Origin: Nocardia sputorum
Lineage (GTDB): Bacteria; Actinomycetota; Actinomycetes; Mycobacteriales; Mycobacteriaceae
Direction of reading: 5' to 3'
Assembly: GCF_027924405.1 (NCBI RefSeq)
Contig: NZ_AP026978.1
Location: 5,828,001-5,892,000 of the forward strand
Length of the DNA stretch: 64,000 nt
Below are positions 18,517 to 27,272 of this stretch, one piece after another. A model generated the notes under the pieces. It worked only from the letters and a program-made list of their open reading frames with translations, made no database searches and had not been told where the DNA came from. How positions within the stretch are numbered: position 1 is the first letter of the stretch; the number at the start of each line of letters is the position of its first letter. Both the position numbers and the translations under genes were made by a program.

Positions 18517-18860
18517 GTGCGGAAATGGACGCCCTGGTCGCGTCGGCCACCCAGAAACTGGAGGCGCTGGAAGCCGCGCTGTACGGGCTGAAGCAGGTGC
18601 GCGGACGGTGGACCTCCGAGGACGGCGCGGTGAGCGTCGAGGTGAACAGTGACGGCGCTCTGGTCGGCCTGACCTTGGCGGAATCGGTCACGTCGCTGCC
18701 GCCGGCCGAGGTCGGACAGCTGATCGTCTGGGCGTGCAGGCAGGCCGCGGAGGACGCCGGCGCGCAGCGATCCAAGGTCGTTGCGACACTGAACGAGTCG
18801 TTCGTCCCGGCCGGGCAGCCGCCCGCGGGCACGAATGGGGGCGGGCCGGATAGTGCCTGA
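18513..18860 (+). CDS. YbaB/EbfC-family protein (EspL-like)
   Basis: 115 residues with the YbaB/EbfC layout: an N-terminal helix, a short sheet (GAVSVEVNSDGALVGLTL) and C-terminal helices. YbaB proteins bind DNA as nucleoid proteins, but in ESX loci the EspL branch acts with secreted substrates. Its position as the last gene of the cassette supports the EspL-like reading. A similar protein is encoded at 33,065-33,499 before the giant gene. Confidence 0.8.
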   Translation: MSAEMDALVASATQKLEALEAALYGLKQVRGRWTSEDGAVSVEVNSDGALVGLTLAESVTSLPPAEVGQLIVWACRQAAEDAGAQRSKVVATLNESFVPAGQPPAGTNGGGPDSA

Positions 18861-18873
18861 CGCGGAAGGTCGA

Positions 18874-18879
18874 TAGGCT
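18874..18879 (+). promoter_or_regulatory. Candidate -10 box of a leaderless transcript
   Basis: TAGGCT lies seven bases before the ATG at 18887, without a ribosome site. Confidence 0.4.
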
Positions 18880-18886
18880 TCCGCAC

Positions 18887-20155
18887 ATGGCTTCTGGAGA
18901 CATCGTCCCGATCGAGCTCGGCCTGACCGACGGCGATCTCGTCACCCTGTGGGCACCGCGCTGGCGAGACGGTGACGACGAGTGGGAGGCGTTCCTCGGT
19001 CACGAGGACGCCCTCTACGGTTTCGAGTCCGTGGCGGAGCTGGCCGCGTTCATCCGCACCAACGCCGACAACGACCTCGTGGACCATCCGGCGTGGAAGG
19101 TCGTCGCCGGTCTCTCCGCGGTCGAACTGGAGCCGGAGGAGAACTTCACCTTCGACTTGGTCGCGGTGCCGGAGCTGGCGGCGGGCGATCCCGACGTCGA
19201 CACCATCGCCGAGCTGGAGGACACGCTCGGCATGGTGCGCAACATCGGCGAGGTGTGCGAACTAGAGACCGTCACCAAGTTCTTCGGTTCCCATCCGGTG
19301 CTCGGCGCGCTGCCGGGCGGCGTCAGCGCGTTCGTGGGGCGCGACGGCGAGGAGTTGTGGGACCAGATCGGCGCGGCCATCGCCAAAGGCTGGGACGACG
19401 TGCTGGACGCCATCGACTCCGTCGTGCAGACGCCCGAGGTCGACGCCGAGGCGGTCGCGGTCGCCGAGGCCGAGTTGCTGGCGGCCGAGGAGAACGTGGT
19501 CGACGCCGACGACGCGGCCGACAGCGACGAGGACGAGGAGTTCGAGCCCGTCGACCTGGACGACGATGAGGAAGACGAGGAAGACGACGTCGAGGAAGAC
19601 GAGGACGAGTCGTTCTGGCACGAGGTCGGCATCGACCCGGTCAAGATCGTCACGTCCGAGGGCAGCGTCTTCACGCTGCGCTGTTACCTCGACGACGAGC
19701 CGATCTTCCTCGGCTCCAAAGGCTCGATCACGGTGTTCTCCTCCGAGCGCGCGCTGGCCCGCTACCTCGCCGACGATCACGAGCACGACTTGGCCCGGGT
19801 GAGCACTTTCGCCGACGTGCAGACCGCGGCGGTGGACGGCTCGCTGGAGGTCGAGGTCACCGACGAGAACGTCTACGTGCTGCCCGGTCTGGCCGAGGAC
19901 TTGGCCGAGGGCCCGGAAGCAGTCGACATCGAGCAACTCGACTTGGCGGTCGAGTTGTTCACCGACGCCGCCGACTACGCCGACGACGCCACGGTGGAGC
20001 AAGCTTTGGCGCAATCCACCCCGCTGGGCTGGTACGTCTCCTACCTGCTGAATCCCGACCCCACCCGGTTGGCGCCGAACCCGCCGTTCACCGCCGAGGC
20101 GCAGGCCTGGCGCGAACTGGAACGCAACTTGGAGTCCCGGCTCGACAAGCAGTAA
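18887..20155 (+). CDS. Conserved acidic protein, Rv3311 homologue
   Basis: 422 residues, unknown function, conserved in mycolate actinobacteria and matching Rv3311 in length and position. Two similar halves seem present: LTDGDLVTLWAPRWRDGDDEWEAF... near the start and VFTLRCYLDDEPIFLGSKGS near residue 255, both followed by a helix with FESVAELAAFI or FSSERALARYL. They are separated by a very acidic linker (about residues 205-245, almost all Asp/Glu). No catalytic motif is visible. The stop directly abuts the stop of the convergent gene. Confidence 0.85.
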   Translation: MASGDIVPIELGLTDGDLVTLWAPRWRDGDDEWEAFLGHEDALYGFESVAELAAFIRTNADNDLVDHPAWKVVAGLSAVELEPEENFTFDLVAVPELAAGDPDVDTIAELEDTLGMVRNIGEVCELETVTKFFGSHPVLGALPGGVSAFVGRDGEELWDQIGAAIAKGWDDVLDAIDSVVQTPEVDAEAVAVAEAELLAAEENVVDADDAADSDEDEEFEPVDLDDDEEDEEDDVEEDEDESFWHEVGIDPVKIVTSEGSVFTLRCYLDDEPIFLGSKGSITVFSSERALARYLADDHEHDLARVSTFADVQTAAVDGSLEVEVTDENVYVLPGLAEDLAEGPEAVDIEQLDLAVELFTDAADYADDATVEQALAQSTPLGWYVSYLLNPDPTRLAPNPPFTAEAQAWRELERNLESRLDKQ

Positions 20156-20812
20156 CTAGCTCAGCCGGATCCAGACCTGCTCGGCCTGCCCGAGCAGGCG
20201 TTCGTAGGCGCCGTAGACCGCGGTCGAGGCCCAGCATTTGCGGCCCTGCTCGCCGTGGAACTCGCCCACGACGACGCAGCGCTCCTCGATCTCGGGGATG
20301 CCGTGCACGGTGGCGGTCATCGAGCCGAGCAGTGCGGGACGCTCGAGCATGCCGGGGAGCGACCAGCCGCCGGGGCAGTCCATCGCGGCCCAGAGCAGCG
20401 GCGGCCCCAGCGGCACGGTGTCGTCGGGCACCCACGGCGCGGCCACTCGGCGCTCGTCGACCCGGCCGGGTTCGATGCGCAGCCCGTCCGCCCGGCCGCT
20501 GCCGCAGACGAAGCAGGACGCGAACATCTCGATGCTCGTGTAGCTGCGCGTCGCCTGGACCGCGTCGTCGAACGCGACAGGATGCGGTGCGTCGCGTTCG
20601 AGTTCACCGCTCTTGGACTCGGCGATCAGCCTGTCCCCGTCGTAGAGCCGTTCATCCCGCACGGCGAGCGGCGTCTCCAGCGGCGGTGGACTGCGCAGGA
20701 TCACGGTGACGGTCTGCTCGTCGCGCTGGTCGGCGAGCAGACCGGCCACGTAACCGCCGTTGCCGGAGTCGGGCGGACCGTTGAAACGGCGGGGGATGCG
20801 CAAAGTCGCCAT
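20156..20812 (-). CDS. Hotdog-fold thioesterase-like protein
   Basis: 218 residues. RIPRRFNGPPDSGNGGYVAGLLA at the start and LLWAAMDCPGGWSLPGM near residue 140 resemble two-repeat hotdog acyl-CoA thioesterase proteins. A CFVCG pair near residue 97 might bind a metal or be structural. ATG at 20812 is preferred because homology-like sequence begins there; longer frames upstream are unsupported. It converges with the Rv3311 homologue with no spacer. Function is unproven. Confidence 0.72.
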   Translation of the reverse strand: MATLRIPRRFNGPPDSGNGGYVAGLLADQRDEQTVTVILRSPPPLETPLAVRDERLYDGDRLIAESKSGELERDAPHPVAFDDAVQATRSYTSIEMFASCFVCGSGRADGLRIEPGRVDERRVAAPWVPDDTVPLGPPLLWAAMDCPGGWSLPGMLERPALLGSMTATVHGIPEIEERCVVVGEFHGEQGRKCWASTAVYGAYERLLGQAEQVWIRLS

Positions 20813-20918
20813 GATCGCCACGCTAGCGAACCGTTTGCCGACCGGCTGTGGAACCGCACAGCCGACCGCTGCCGTTGCCGCCCGGTGCTTCGCCACCGCC
20901 CACTCTCGAGCGTGACCG

Positions 20919-22016
20919 CTATCCGATGAGCACCGCGTATCCGGGTTTGATGATGTCGTCGATGATCCGCAGCCGCTCCGGGAACGGGATGAACGCCGAC
21001 TTCATGGCGTTGATAGTGAACCGTTCCAGGTCACTCCAGCCGTAGCCGAACGTCTCGACCAGCTTGAGCATCTCCTGACTCATGCTGGTGTCGCTCATCA
21101 GCCGGTTGTCGGTGTTGACCGTGACCCGGAAGCGCAGGCGGGCCAGCAGGTCGAACGGGTGCTTGTCCAGCGAGGGCACGGCGCCGGTCTGCACGTTCGA
21201 CGACGGACACAGCTCCAGCGGGATGCGCATGTCCCGGACATAGTTGGCGACCAGCCCGAGCTCTGCGTCCTCGACCGCGCCGGGCACGCTGATGTCGTCG
21301 GTGATCCGCACGCCGTGGCCGAGCCGGTCGCAGCCGCAGAAGGCGAGCGCCTCGTGAATCGAGGGCAGGCCGAAAGCCTCGCCGGCGTGGATGGTGAAGT
21401 GCGCGCTGTTCGCGCGCATGTATTCGAACGCGTCGAGGTGCCTGCTCGGCGGGTAACCGGCTTCCGCACCCGCGATGTCGAAGCCGCCGACCCCGCGATC
21501 ACGGAAGCGCACCGTCAGTTCCGCGATCTCCCGCGAGCGCGCCGCGTGCCGCATCGCGGTGAGCAGACAGGTCACCACGATCGGGTGCCCCCGCTCCGCG
21601 GCGAGCGCCTCGCCTTCGCGGAATCCGGCCAGCGTGTGCTCGACCACCTCGTCCAGCGTCAGCCCGCGTTCCAAGTGCTGTTCGGGCGCGAAACGCACCT
21701 CCGCGTACACCACGCCGTCGGCGGCCAGATCCTCGGCGCATTCGCGGGCGACCCGGCGCAGGCCCTCGGGTGTCTGCATCACGGCGACGGTGTGGGCGAA
21801 GGTCTCCAGGTACCGCTCCAGCGACCCGCTGTCGGCCGCGTCGCGAAACCAGGCGGCCAGGGACGCCTCGTCGGTGGCGGGTAGGTCGTCGTAGCCGCTG
21901 TGCGCGGCCAGTTCGAGCACCGTAGCGGGCCGCAGACCACCATCGAGGTGGTCGTGCAGCAGCGCTTTCGGCGCTTGGCGGATCGAGGCGAGAGTCAGAG
22001 GCATCGGTCCAGTCAT
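20919..22016 (-). CDS. add: Adenosine deaminase
   Basis: Zinc hydrolase converting adenosine and deoxyadenosine to inosine forms in purine salvage. The 365-residue protein shows the metal site [10 protein letters not shown] near residue 21, HAGEAFG near residue 210, [12 protein letters not shown] near residue 290 and the [11 protein letters not shown]sp pair near residue 315. ATG at 22016 is preceded by TACCGT six bases away and gives the length I recall for Rv3313c. It is adjacent to the pyrimidine salvage genes deoA and cdd on the same strand. Confidence 0.95.
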   Translation of the reverse strand: MTGPMPLTLASIRQAPKALLHDHLDGGLRPATVLELAAHSGYDDLPATDEASLAAWFRDAADSGSLERYLETFAHTVAVMQTPEGLRRVARECAEDLAADGVVYAEVRFAPEQHLERGLTLDEVVEHTLAGFREGEALAAERGHPIVVTCLLTAMRHAARSREIAELTVRFRDRGVGGFDIAGAEAGYPPSRHLDAFEYMRANSAHFTIHAGEAFGLPSIHEALAFCGCDRLGHGVRITDDISVPGAVEDAELGLVANYVRDMRIPLELCPSSNVQTGAVPSLDKHPFDLLARLRFRVTVNTDNRLMSDTSMSQEMLKLVETFGYGWSDLERFTINAMKSAFIPFPERLRIIDDIIKPGYAVLIG

Positions 22017-22537
22017 GTATCGACGGTAGCCGCAGCGCGCCGAAACGGCAGCCTGGTCCGGTCGTAACAACCATCTCGTCGCCCGCCGGATGCGGGCCGG
22101 TCCACCACCGGACACCGGCAGGTTGCTGCACCACCAGCGAGCCGCTCCGGCACTCGTGGGACGCGCACGGCTTCGCGACTCGGTCGTCGACCGGAGGCTC
22201 GCCGCCCGCTCGGCTCGCTCAACCACCCGGTGCGACGCGGCGACCGCGGTCGTCCCCGGACATCCCGCGCGGTGCGATGCCTGGACCTGGCGCCGTGATC
22301 ACCGTCCGCCCATCGCGCCGGGCGAGTCGCGGGCCGGGGCGGCGAACCGTAGTCGGAAGGCGTGCGCTGCCTCGATGCCGGGAGACCGGCGCACACGGAC
22401 ACTATCGACGCCATGCCCGGCGACGGCGGCGGACAGCACGACCGAGCAGGCGGCATACGAGCAGGCATTCAGCCGAGAAGGGCGGCGAAGCAGCCACGAT
22501 TCCCGCGACAGCGCTGAACCCTGCGCTCGCGGATCGC
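22017..22537. other. Gene-free gap between add and deoA
   Basis: 521 bases with only low-complexity Arg/Pro frames and no ribosome site or family motif. A leftward frame (22,468-22,013) overlaps the add start but looks like an accidental translation. The add -10 candidate at 22,023-22,028 is the only element I can support. Confidence 0.5.
22023..22028 (-). promoter_or_regulatory. Candidate -10 box of a leaderless add transcript
   Basis: Minus-strand TACCGT, six bases, then ATG at 22016. Confidence 0.45.
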
Positions 22538-23845
22538 TCAGGACACGATGCGGTCGAGAATCAGCGGATCCGGAGCGGGCGCGGCATCGGTTCCGATGGT
22601 GACGGCGTCACGCAAGGCCGCGATGGCTCCGGGGAAGGCCTGGGGGGTGTCGGTGTGCAGGGTGAGCAGCGGCTGCCCCGCTGTCACGGCATCGCCCGGC
22701 TTCGCGTGCATCTCGATGCCCGCGCCGAACTGCACGGGATCGCCCTGACGGGCCCGGCCCGCACCGAGCCGCCACGCGGCGACACCGACACCCAGCGCGT
22801 CGAGCCGGGTCAGCACGCCATCGGCGTCGGCGCGCACGGTCTCGGCGTGTTTCGCGGTGGGCAGGGGCGCGTCCGGGTCGCCGCCTTGGGCGCGGATCAT
22901 CGCGCGCCAGTGGTCCATGGCCCGGCCGTCGGCCAGCGCGTCGGCGGGATCGACGTCGAGCCCGGCCAACGCGACCATTTCCCGGGCCAAGGCGATGGTC
23001 AGCTCCACGACGTCGTCGGGACCGCCGCCCGCGAGCACGTCGACGGATTCCGCGACTTCCAGGGCGTTGCCCGCGGTGCGGCCGAGCGGGGTGTCCATGG
23101 CGGTGAGCAGCGCGACCGTGCGCACTCCCGCGTCGTCGCCGAGTTCGACCATGGCGGTCGCCAGGGCGCGGGCGCCGTCGATGGTCTTCAAGAACGCGCC
23201 GGAGCCCACCTTGACGTCGAGCAACAGCGCGGCGGTGCCCTCGGCGATCTTCTTGCTCATGATCGAGCTGGCGATCAGCGGGATCGACTCGACCGTGCCG
23301 GTGACGTCGCGCAAGGCGTAGAGCCGCCGGTCCGCGGGCGCCAGATCGGCGCCCGCCGCGCAGATCACGGCGCCGATGGCAGGGTCGGTCAGCAGATCCC
23401 GCATCCGGGACGTCGGCACGTCCGCCTGCCAGCCGGGAATGGACTCCAGCTTGTCCAGGGTGCCGCCGGTGTGGCCGAGACCGCGCCCGGACAATTGCGG
23501 TACCGCGGCGCCGCACGCGGCGACCAGCGGGGCCAGCGGGAGCGTGATCTTGTCGCCCACCCCACCGGTCGAGTGCTTGTCCACGGTCGGGCGGGGCAGG
23601 TCGGTGAGGTCCATGCGCCGCCCGGAGGCGATCATCGCCGCGGTCCACCGCGCCGTCTCACGGCGGGTCATCCCGCGCCAGAAGATCGCCATGGCCAGCG
23701 CGGACATCTGCTCGTCGGCCACCGCGCCGCGGGTGAACCCGTCGACCACCCAGTCGATCTGCGCGTCCGACAGTTCCCCGCCGTCGCGCTTGGTGGTGAT
23801 GATCGAAACCGCGTCCAGAGCCGTCACGGTCGCCAAGTCTGGCAC
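22538..23845 (-). CDS. deoA: Thymidine phosphorylase
   Basis: Phosphorolysis of thymidine and deoxyuridine; 435 residues, normal length. The family signature SGRGLGHTGGTLDKLESIPG is near residue 120, with the phosphate-binding DKHSTGGVGDK segment near residue 88 and TKRDGG at the start of the helical domain. GTG at 23845 is the longest start; a second GTG (VTALDAVSI) is possible. It lies 51 bases downstream of cdd on the same strand, matching Rv3314c-Rv3315c. Confidence 0.94.
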   Translation of the reverse strand: MPDLATVTALDAVSIITTKRDGGELSDAQIDWVVDGFTRGAVADEQMSALAMAIFWRGMTRRETARWTAAMIASGRRMDLTDLPRPTVDKHSTGGVGDKITLPLAPLVAACGAAVPQLSGRGLGHTGGTLDKLESIPGWQADVPTSRMRDLLTDPAIGAVICAAGADLAPADRRLYALRDVTGTVESIPLIASSIMSKKIAEGTAALLLDVKVGSGAFLKTIDGARALATAMVELGDDAGVRTVALLTAMDTPLGRTAGNALEVAESVDVLAGGGPDDVVELTIALAREMVALAGLDVDPADALADGRAMDHWRAMIRAQGGDPDAPLPTAKHAETVRADADGVLTRLDALGVGVAAWRLGAGRARQGDPVQFGAGIEMHAKPGDAVTAGQPLLTLHTDTPQAFPGAIAALRDAVTIGTDAAPAPDPLILDRIVS

Positions 23846-23896
23846 GCGCCGCCGCGCACCGGGTTCTCGCCGATGGGACGCAGCTGAAGGGACTCG

Positions 23897-24298
23897 CTAC
23901 ACCTGCCCGGCATCCAGGTCGTCGGGGCCGAACGCGTCCGGCAGCAGCGCGCGCAAGGGCACCGGCCCGGACTTGTGATCGACCAGGAGATCGCCGCCGC
24001 CGTGCTCGTGGAGCAGTTGGCGGCAGCGCCCGCAGGGCATGAGGATCTCCCCGCGCGAATCCGCCACCGACACGGCCACCAGACGACCTCCGCCGCCCGA
24101 AATATAGTTACCGATGAGTACACATTCGGCACACAGGCCCAATCCGTATGAGACATTTTCCACATTGCAACCGCTCACCACGCGGCCATCGGCGCTGAGA
24201 GCGGCGGCGCCGACCGGAAACCGCGAGTACGGCGCATAGGCATTTCGCATAACTCGAAATGCGTTGTCACGCAACAAGTTCCAGTCGATTTCCGGCAC
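23897..24298 (-). CDS. cdd: Cytidine deaminase
   Basis: Tetrameric zinc cytidine deaminase of 133 residues. The zinc site is visible as CNVENVSYG, LCAECVLI (catalytic Glu in CAE) and PCGRCRQLL; YAPYSRFPVGAAAL is the conserved N-terminal motif. GTG at 24298 follows GAGAGG and is preferred to a start 23 codons upstream, because the family begins at this point. First gene of the cdd-deoA pair, divergent from sdhCDAB. Confidence 0.95.
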   Translation of the reverse strand: MPEIDWNLLRDNAFRVMRNAYAPYSRFPVGAAALSADGRVVSGCNVENVSYGLGLCAECVLIGNYISGGGGRLVAVSVADSRGEILMPCGRCRQLLHEHGGGDLLVDHKSGPVPLRALLPDAFGPDDLDAGQV

Positions 24299-24368
24299 AG
24301 GGAACCTCTCTCCCACCGACCCGATCACGGCCGCGCGAGGGCCACGACGGAACCCCGCACCCATCAAG

Positions 24369-24387
24369 AAAGGTAAGCCTAACCCGA
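24369..24387. promoter_or_regulatory. Putative IdeR/DtxR-type iron box
   Basis: AAAGGTAAGCCTAACCCGA matches the palindromic iron-box consensus TTAGGTTAGSCTAACCTAA at 14 of 19 positions. It overlaps a candidate cdd -10 (minus-strand TAGGCT, plus coordinates 24,376-24,381). It lies about 32 bases upstream of the candidate sdhC -35. The site could repress leftward and affect rightward transcription; neither is demonstrated. Confidence 0.4.
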
Positions 24388-24418
24388 TCGACTGTCGCGC
24401 AACGCACGGTACGCCGAA

Positions 24419-24448
24419 TTAGTTCCGCGATTGCTGGAGGATTAGAGT
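24419..24448 (+). promoter_or_regulatory. Candidate sdhCDAB promoter
   Basis: TTAGTT (24,419-24,424) and TAGAGT (24,443-24,448) are 18 bases apart, giving a leader of about 120 bases before the sdhC ATG. Confidence 0.35.
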
Positions 24449-24573
24449 CCAGAACAGATCGGTTCAGGTTCCTGCGACGGGCCGGAGTACAGCCACCTGG
24501 GCATTCGCCCGCCACGCCGTCGGCGTCGGACCTGCGACCGGGTCCATCAACGACGTTGGAGGCACCGCACTCT

Positions 24574-24972
24574 ATGACCACGATTGAAGCTCCGGCCCAG
24601 CCGAAGCGGAAGACGCTGTACCGAGGCGACCCCGGAATGTGGTCGTGGGCGCTGCACCGGATCACCGGCGTCACCATCTTCTTCTTCCTCTTCGTCCACG
24701 TGCTGGACACCGCCCTGGTGCGCGTGAGCCCGGACACCTACAACGAAGCGATCGAGACCTACAAGACGCCCATCGTGGCGTTGATGGAGATGGGCCTGGT
24801 CGTCGTCGTCCTGTTCCACGCGCTCAACGGCGTCCGCGTGATCCTGGTGGACTTCTGGTCCAAGGGCCCGAAGTACCAGCGCCTGATGCTCTGGATCATC
24901 CTCGCGGTCTGGTTCCTGCTGGCCGTTCCGGCGATCGGGCGCCAGTTCTTCTACCTGTTCACGGAGCACTGA
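24574..24972 (+). CDS. sdhC: Succinate dehydrogenase cytochrome b556 subunit
   Basis: 132-residue membrane anchor of complex II that carries electrons from the SdhB iron-sulfur clusters to menaquinone. Three hydrophobic helices are visible. The first contains LHRITGVTIFFFLFVHVLDT, with the RITG quinone-site segment and a His positioned as haem ligand; another follows near residue 75 and one near residue 108. ATG at 24574 follows GGAGG. First gene of sdhCDAB; matches Rv3316. Confidence 0.93.
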   Translation: MTTIEAPAQPKRKTLYRGDPGMWSWALHRITGVTIFFFLFVHVLDTALVRVSPDTYNEAIETYKTPIVALMEMGLVVVVLFHALNGVRVILVDFWSKGPKYQRLMLWIILAVWFLLAVPAIGRQFFYLFTEH

Positions 24973-24974
24973 CA

Positions 24975-25058
24975 ATGAGCGAGCGAAGCGAGCGACCCAT
25001 GAACACAGCCGCCAGTGCGGTCATGCCGGAGCCGAGCGCCAGCGAGGTGCAGGCATGA
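24975..25058 (+). CDS. 27-codon micro-ORF between sdhC and sdhD
   Basis: Starts two bases after the sdhC stop (MSERSERPMNT...) and its TGA overlaps the sdhD ATG (ATGA). It begins with the GAGCGAAGCGAGC repeat that is scattered in many actinobacterial genomes. It may be translated only to couple sdhC to sdhD, or may simply be an inserted repeat that happened to stay in frame. No function is recognised. Confidence 0.4.
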   Translation: MSERSERPMNTAASAVMPEPSASEVQA

Positions 25059-25486
25059 GCGCACCTGTCATCGGAAAGTCGTACGACCGTCCGGCCAGCC
25101 TGGACCTGCCGCGCTCGCCGCGCGCGCGCTCGAACAACAACTTCGAGAAGTACGCCTGGTTGTTCATGCGCTTCTCCGGCCTGCTGCTGATCGTGCTGGT
25201 GCTCGGCCACATGGCGATCATGCTGCTGCTCGACGGCGGCGTGAAGCGGCTCAACTTCGCCTTCGTCGCAGGCCGCTGGTCCAGCCCGTTCTGGCAGTTC
25301 TGGGACCTGACCATGCTGTGGTTGGCGCAGTTGCACGGCGGCAACGGCCTGCGCACGGTCATCGACGACTACTCCCGCAAGGACTCGACCCGCTTCTGGC
25401 TCAAGACCCTGCTGGCCGTCTCGATGATTCTGATCATGGGCGTGGGCACCTACGTCATCTTCACCTTCGACCCCAACATCAGTTAG
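25055..25486 (+). CDS. sdhD: Succinate dehydrogenase membrane anchor subunit
   Basis: 143 residues with three membrane helices: WLFMRFSGLLLIVLVLGHMA near residue 30 (His a likely haem ligand), a second around LTMLWLAQLHGGNGL, and a C-terminal one near LLAVSMILIMGVGTYVIF. Works with SdhC as complex II anchor. The start overlaps the micro-ORF stop by four bases. Confidence 0.93.
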   Translation: MSAPVIGKSYDRPASLDLPRSPRARSNNNFEKYAWLFMRFSGLLLIVLVLGHMAIMLLLDGGVKRLNFAFVAGRWSSPFWQFWDLTMLWLAQLHGGNGLRTVIDDYSRKDSTRFWLKTLLAVSMILIMGVGTYVIFTFDPNIS

Positions 25487-25502
25487 GAACAGGCCCCCTC
25501 GC

Positions 25503-27272
25503 ATGAGTGAATCTCGTCCTGTCCAGGAGCACCGCTACGACGTCGTCATTGTCGGCGCGGGTGGCGCGGGCATGCGCGCCGCGATCGAGGCCGGCCCGCG
25601 TGCTCGGACGGCGGTGCTGACCAAGCTGTACCCGACCCGCAGCCACACCGGCGCGGCCCAGGGCGGCATGTGCGCCGCGCTGGCCAACGTCGAAGAGGAC
25701 AACTGGGAATGGCACACCTTCGACACCGTCAAGGGTGGTGACTACCTGGTCGACCAGGACGCCGCGGAGATCATGGCCAAAGAGGCCATCGACGCCGTGC
25801 TCGACCTGGAGAAGATGGGCCTGCCGTTCAACCGGACCCCCGAAGGCAAGATCGACCAGCGGCGCTTCGGCGGCCACACCCGCGATCACGGCAAGGCCCC
25901 GGTCCGCCGGGCGTGCTACGCCGCCGACCGCACCGGCCACATGATCCTGCAGACGCTGTACCAGAACTGCGTCAAGCACGACGTGGAGTTCTTCAACGAG
26001 TTCTACGTACTGGACCTGGTGCTCAGCGAGACCGATCGCGGCCCGGTCGCGACCGGCGTGGTCGCCTACGAGCTGGCCACCGGCGAACTGCACGTCTTCC
26101 ACGCCAAGTCGATCGTGTTCGCCACCGGCGGCTCGGGTCGGATGTACAAGACCACCTCGAACGCGCACACCCTCACCGGCGACGGCATGGCGATCGTGTT
26201 CCGCAAGGGCCTGCCGCTGGAGGACATGGAGTTCCACCAGTTCCATCCGACGGGCCTGGCCGGGCTCGGCATCCTCATCTCCGAGGCCGTCCGCGGCGAG
26301 GGCGGCATCCTGCGCAACGCCGATGGCGAGCGGTTCATGGAGCGCTACGCTCCCACCATCAAGGACCTCGCGCCGCGCGACATCGTCGCCCGCTCGATGG
26401 TGCTCGAGGTGCTGGAGGGCCGCGGCGCGGGACCGAACAAGGACTACGTCTACATCGACGTGACCCACCTCGGCGAGGACGTGCTCGAGGAGAAGCTGCC
26501 CGACATCACCGAGTTCTCCCGCACCTACCTGGGTGTGGACCCGGTGAAGGAACTGGTGCCGGTGTTCCCGACCTGTCACTACGTGATGGGCGGCATCCCC
26601 ACCCGTATCCGGGGCGAGGTGCTGCGCAACAACAGCGACATCGTCCCCGGTCTGTACGCCGCGGGCGAGTGCGCGTGCGTCTCGGTGCACGGCGCCAACC
26701 GTCTGGGCACCAACTCGCTGCTGGACATCAACGTGTTCGGCCGCCGCGCCGGCATCGCCGCCGCGGAGTACGCGCAGCGCAGCGAGTTCGTCGAGTTGCC
26801 GGAGAACCCGGCGCAGATGGTGCAGGACTGGCTGGCCCAGCTGCTGAGCGAGCACGGCGACGAGCGGGTCGCCGACATCCGCACCGAGTTGCAGCGTTCG
26901 ATGGACAACAACGCTTCGGTGTTCCGCACCGAGGACACGCTCAAGCAGGCGCTCACCGACATCCACGCGCTCAAGGAGCGTTACGCGCGGATCACCGTGC
27001 AGGACAAGGGCAAGCGCTACAACAGCGACCTGCTCGAGGCCGTCGAGCTCGGCTTCCTGCTCGAACTGGCCGAGGTCACCGTGGTCGGCGCGCTCAACCG
27101 CAAGGAGTCGCGCGGCGGCCACGCCCGCGAGGACTACCCGGACCGCGACGACGTGAACTTCATGCGCCACACCATGGCCTACAAGGACGGCTCGGAACTC
27201 CTTTCGGACATCCGCCTCGACTTCAAGCCGGTGGTGCAGACCCGTTACGAGCCGATGGAGCGTAAGTACTGA
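25503..27272 (+). CDS. sdhA: Succinate dehydrogenase flavoprotein subunit
   Basis: 589-residue catalytic subunit oxidising succinate to fumarate. The FAD fold VVIVGAGGAGMRAAIEA is near residue 14; SHTGAAQGG near residue 46 carries the histidine for covalent FAD. The active site shows FHPTGL near residue 243, RGEGG near 265, and the catalytic-arginine region RDIVARSM near 295; HGANRLGTNSLLD follows near 398. Normal length. Its stop overlaps the sdhB start by one base. Confidence 0.97.
   Translation: MSESRPVQEHRYDVVIVGAGGAGMRAAIEAGPRARTAVLTKLYPTRSHTGAAQGGMCAALANVEEDNWEWHTFDTVKGGDYLVDQDAAEIMAKEAIDAVLDLEKMGLPFNRTPEGKIDQRRFGGHTRDHGKAPVRRACYAADRTGHMILQTLYQNCVKHDVEFFNEFYVLDLVLSETDRGPVATGVVAYELATGELHVFHAKSIVFATGGSGRMYKTTSNAHTLTGDGMAIVFRKGLPLEDMEFHQFHPTGLAGLGILISEAVRGEGGILRNADGERFMERYAPTIKDLAPRDIVARSMVLEVLEGRGAGPNKDYVYIDVTHLGEDVLEEKLPDITEFSRTYLGVDPVKELVPVFPTCHYVMGGIPTRIRGEVLRNNSDIVPGLYAAGECACVSVHGANRLGTNSLLDINVFGRRAGIAAAEYAQRSEFVELPENPAQMVQDWLAQLLSEHGDERVADIRTELQRSMDNNASVFRTEDTLKQALTDIHALKERYARITVQDKGKRYNSDLLEAVELGFLLELAEVTVVGALNRKESRGGHAREDYPDRDDVNFMRHTMAYKDGSELLSDIRLDFKPVVQTRYEPMERKY

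Noticed and set aside
22013..22468. A leftward frame overlapping the add start by four bases, resembling operon coupling
   Set aside because: Arg/Pro-rich sequence without any family pattern or ribosome site, and add has a promoter-like hexamer of its own right at its start.
22277..23887. A rightward frame of 536 codons opposite deoA
   Set aside because: Shadow of deoA, which carries the full thymidine phosphorylase signature on the minus strand.
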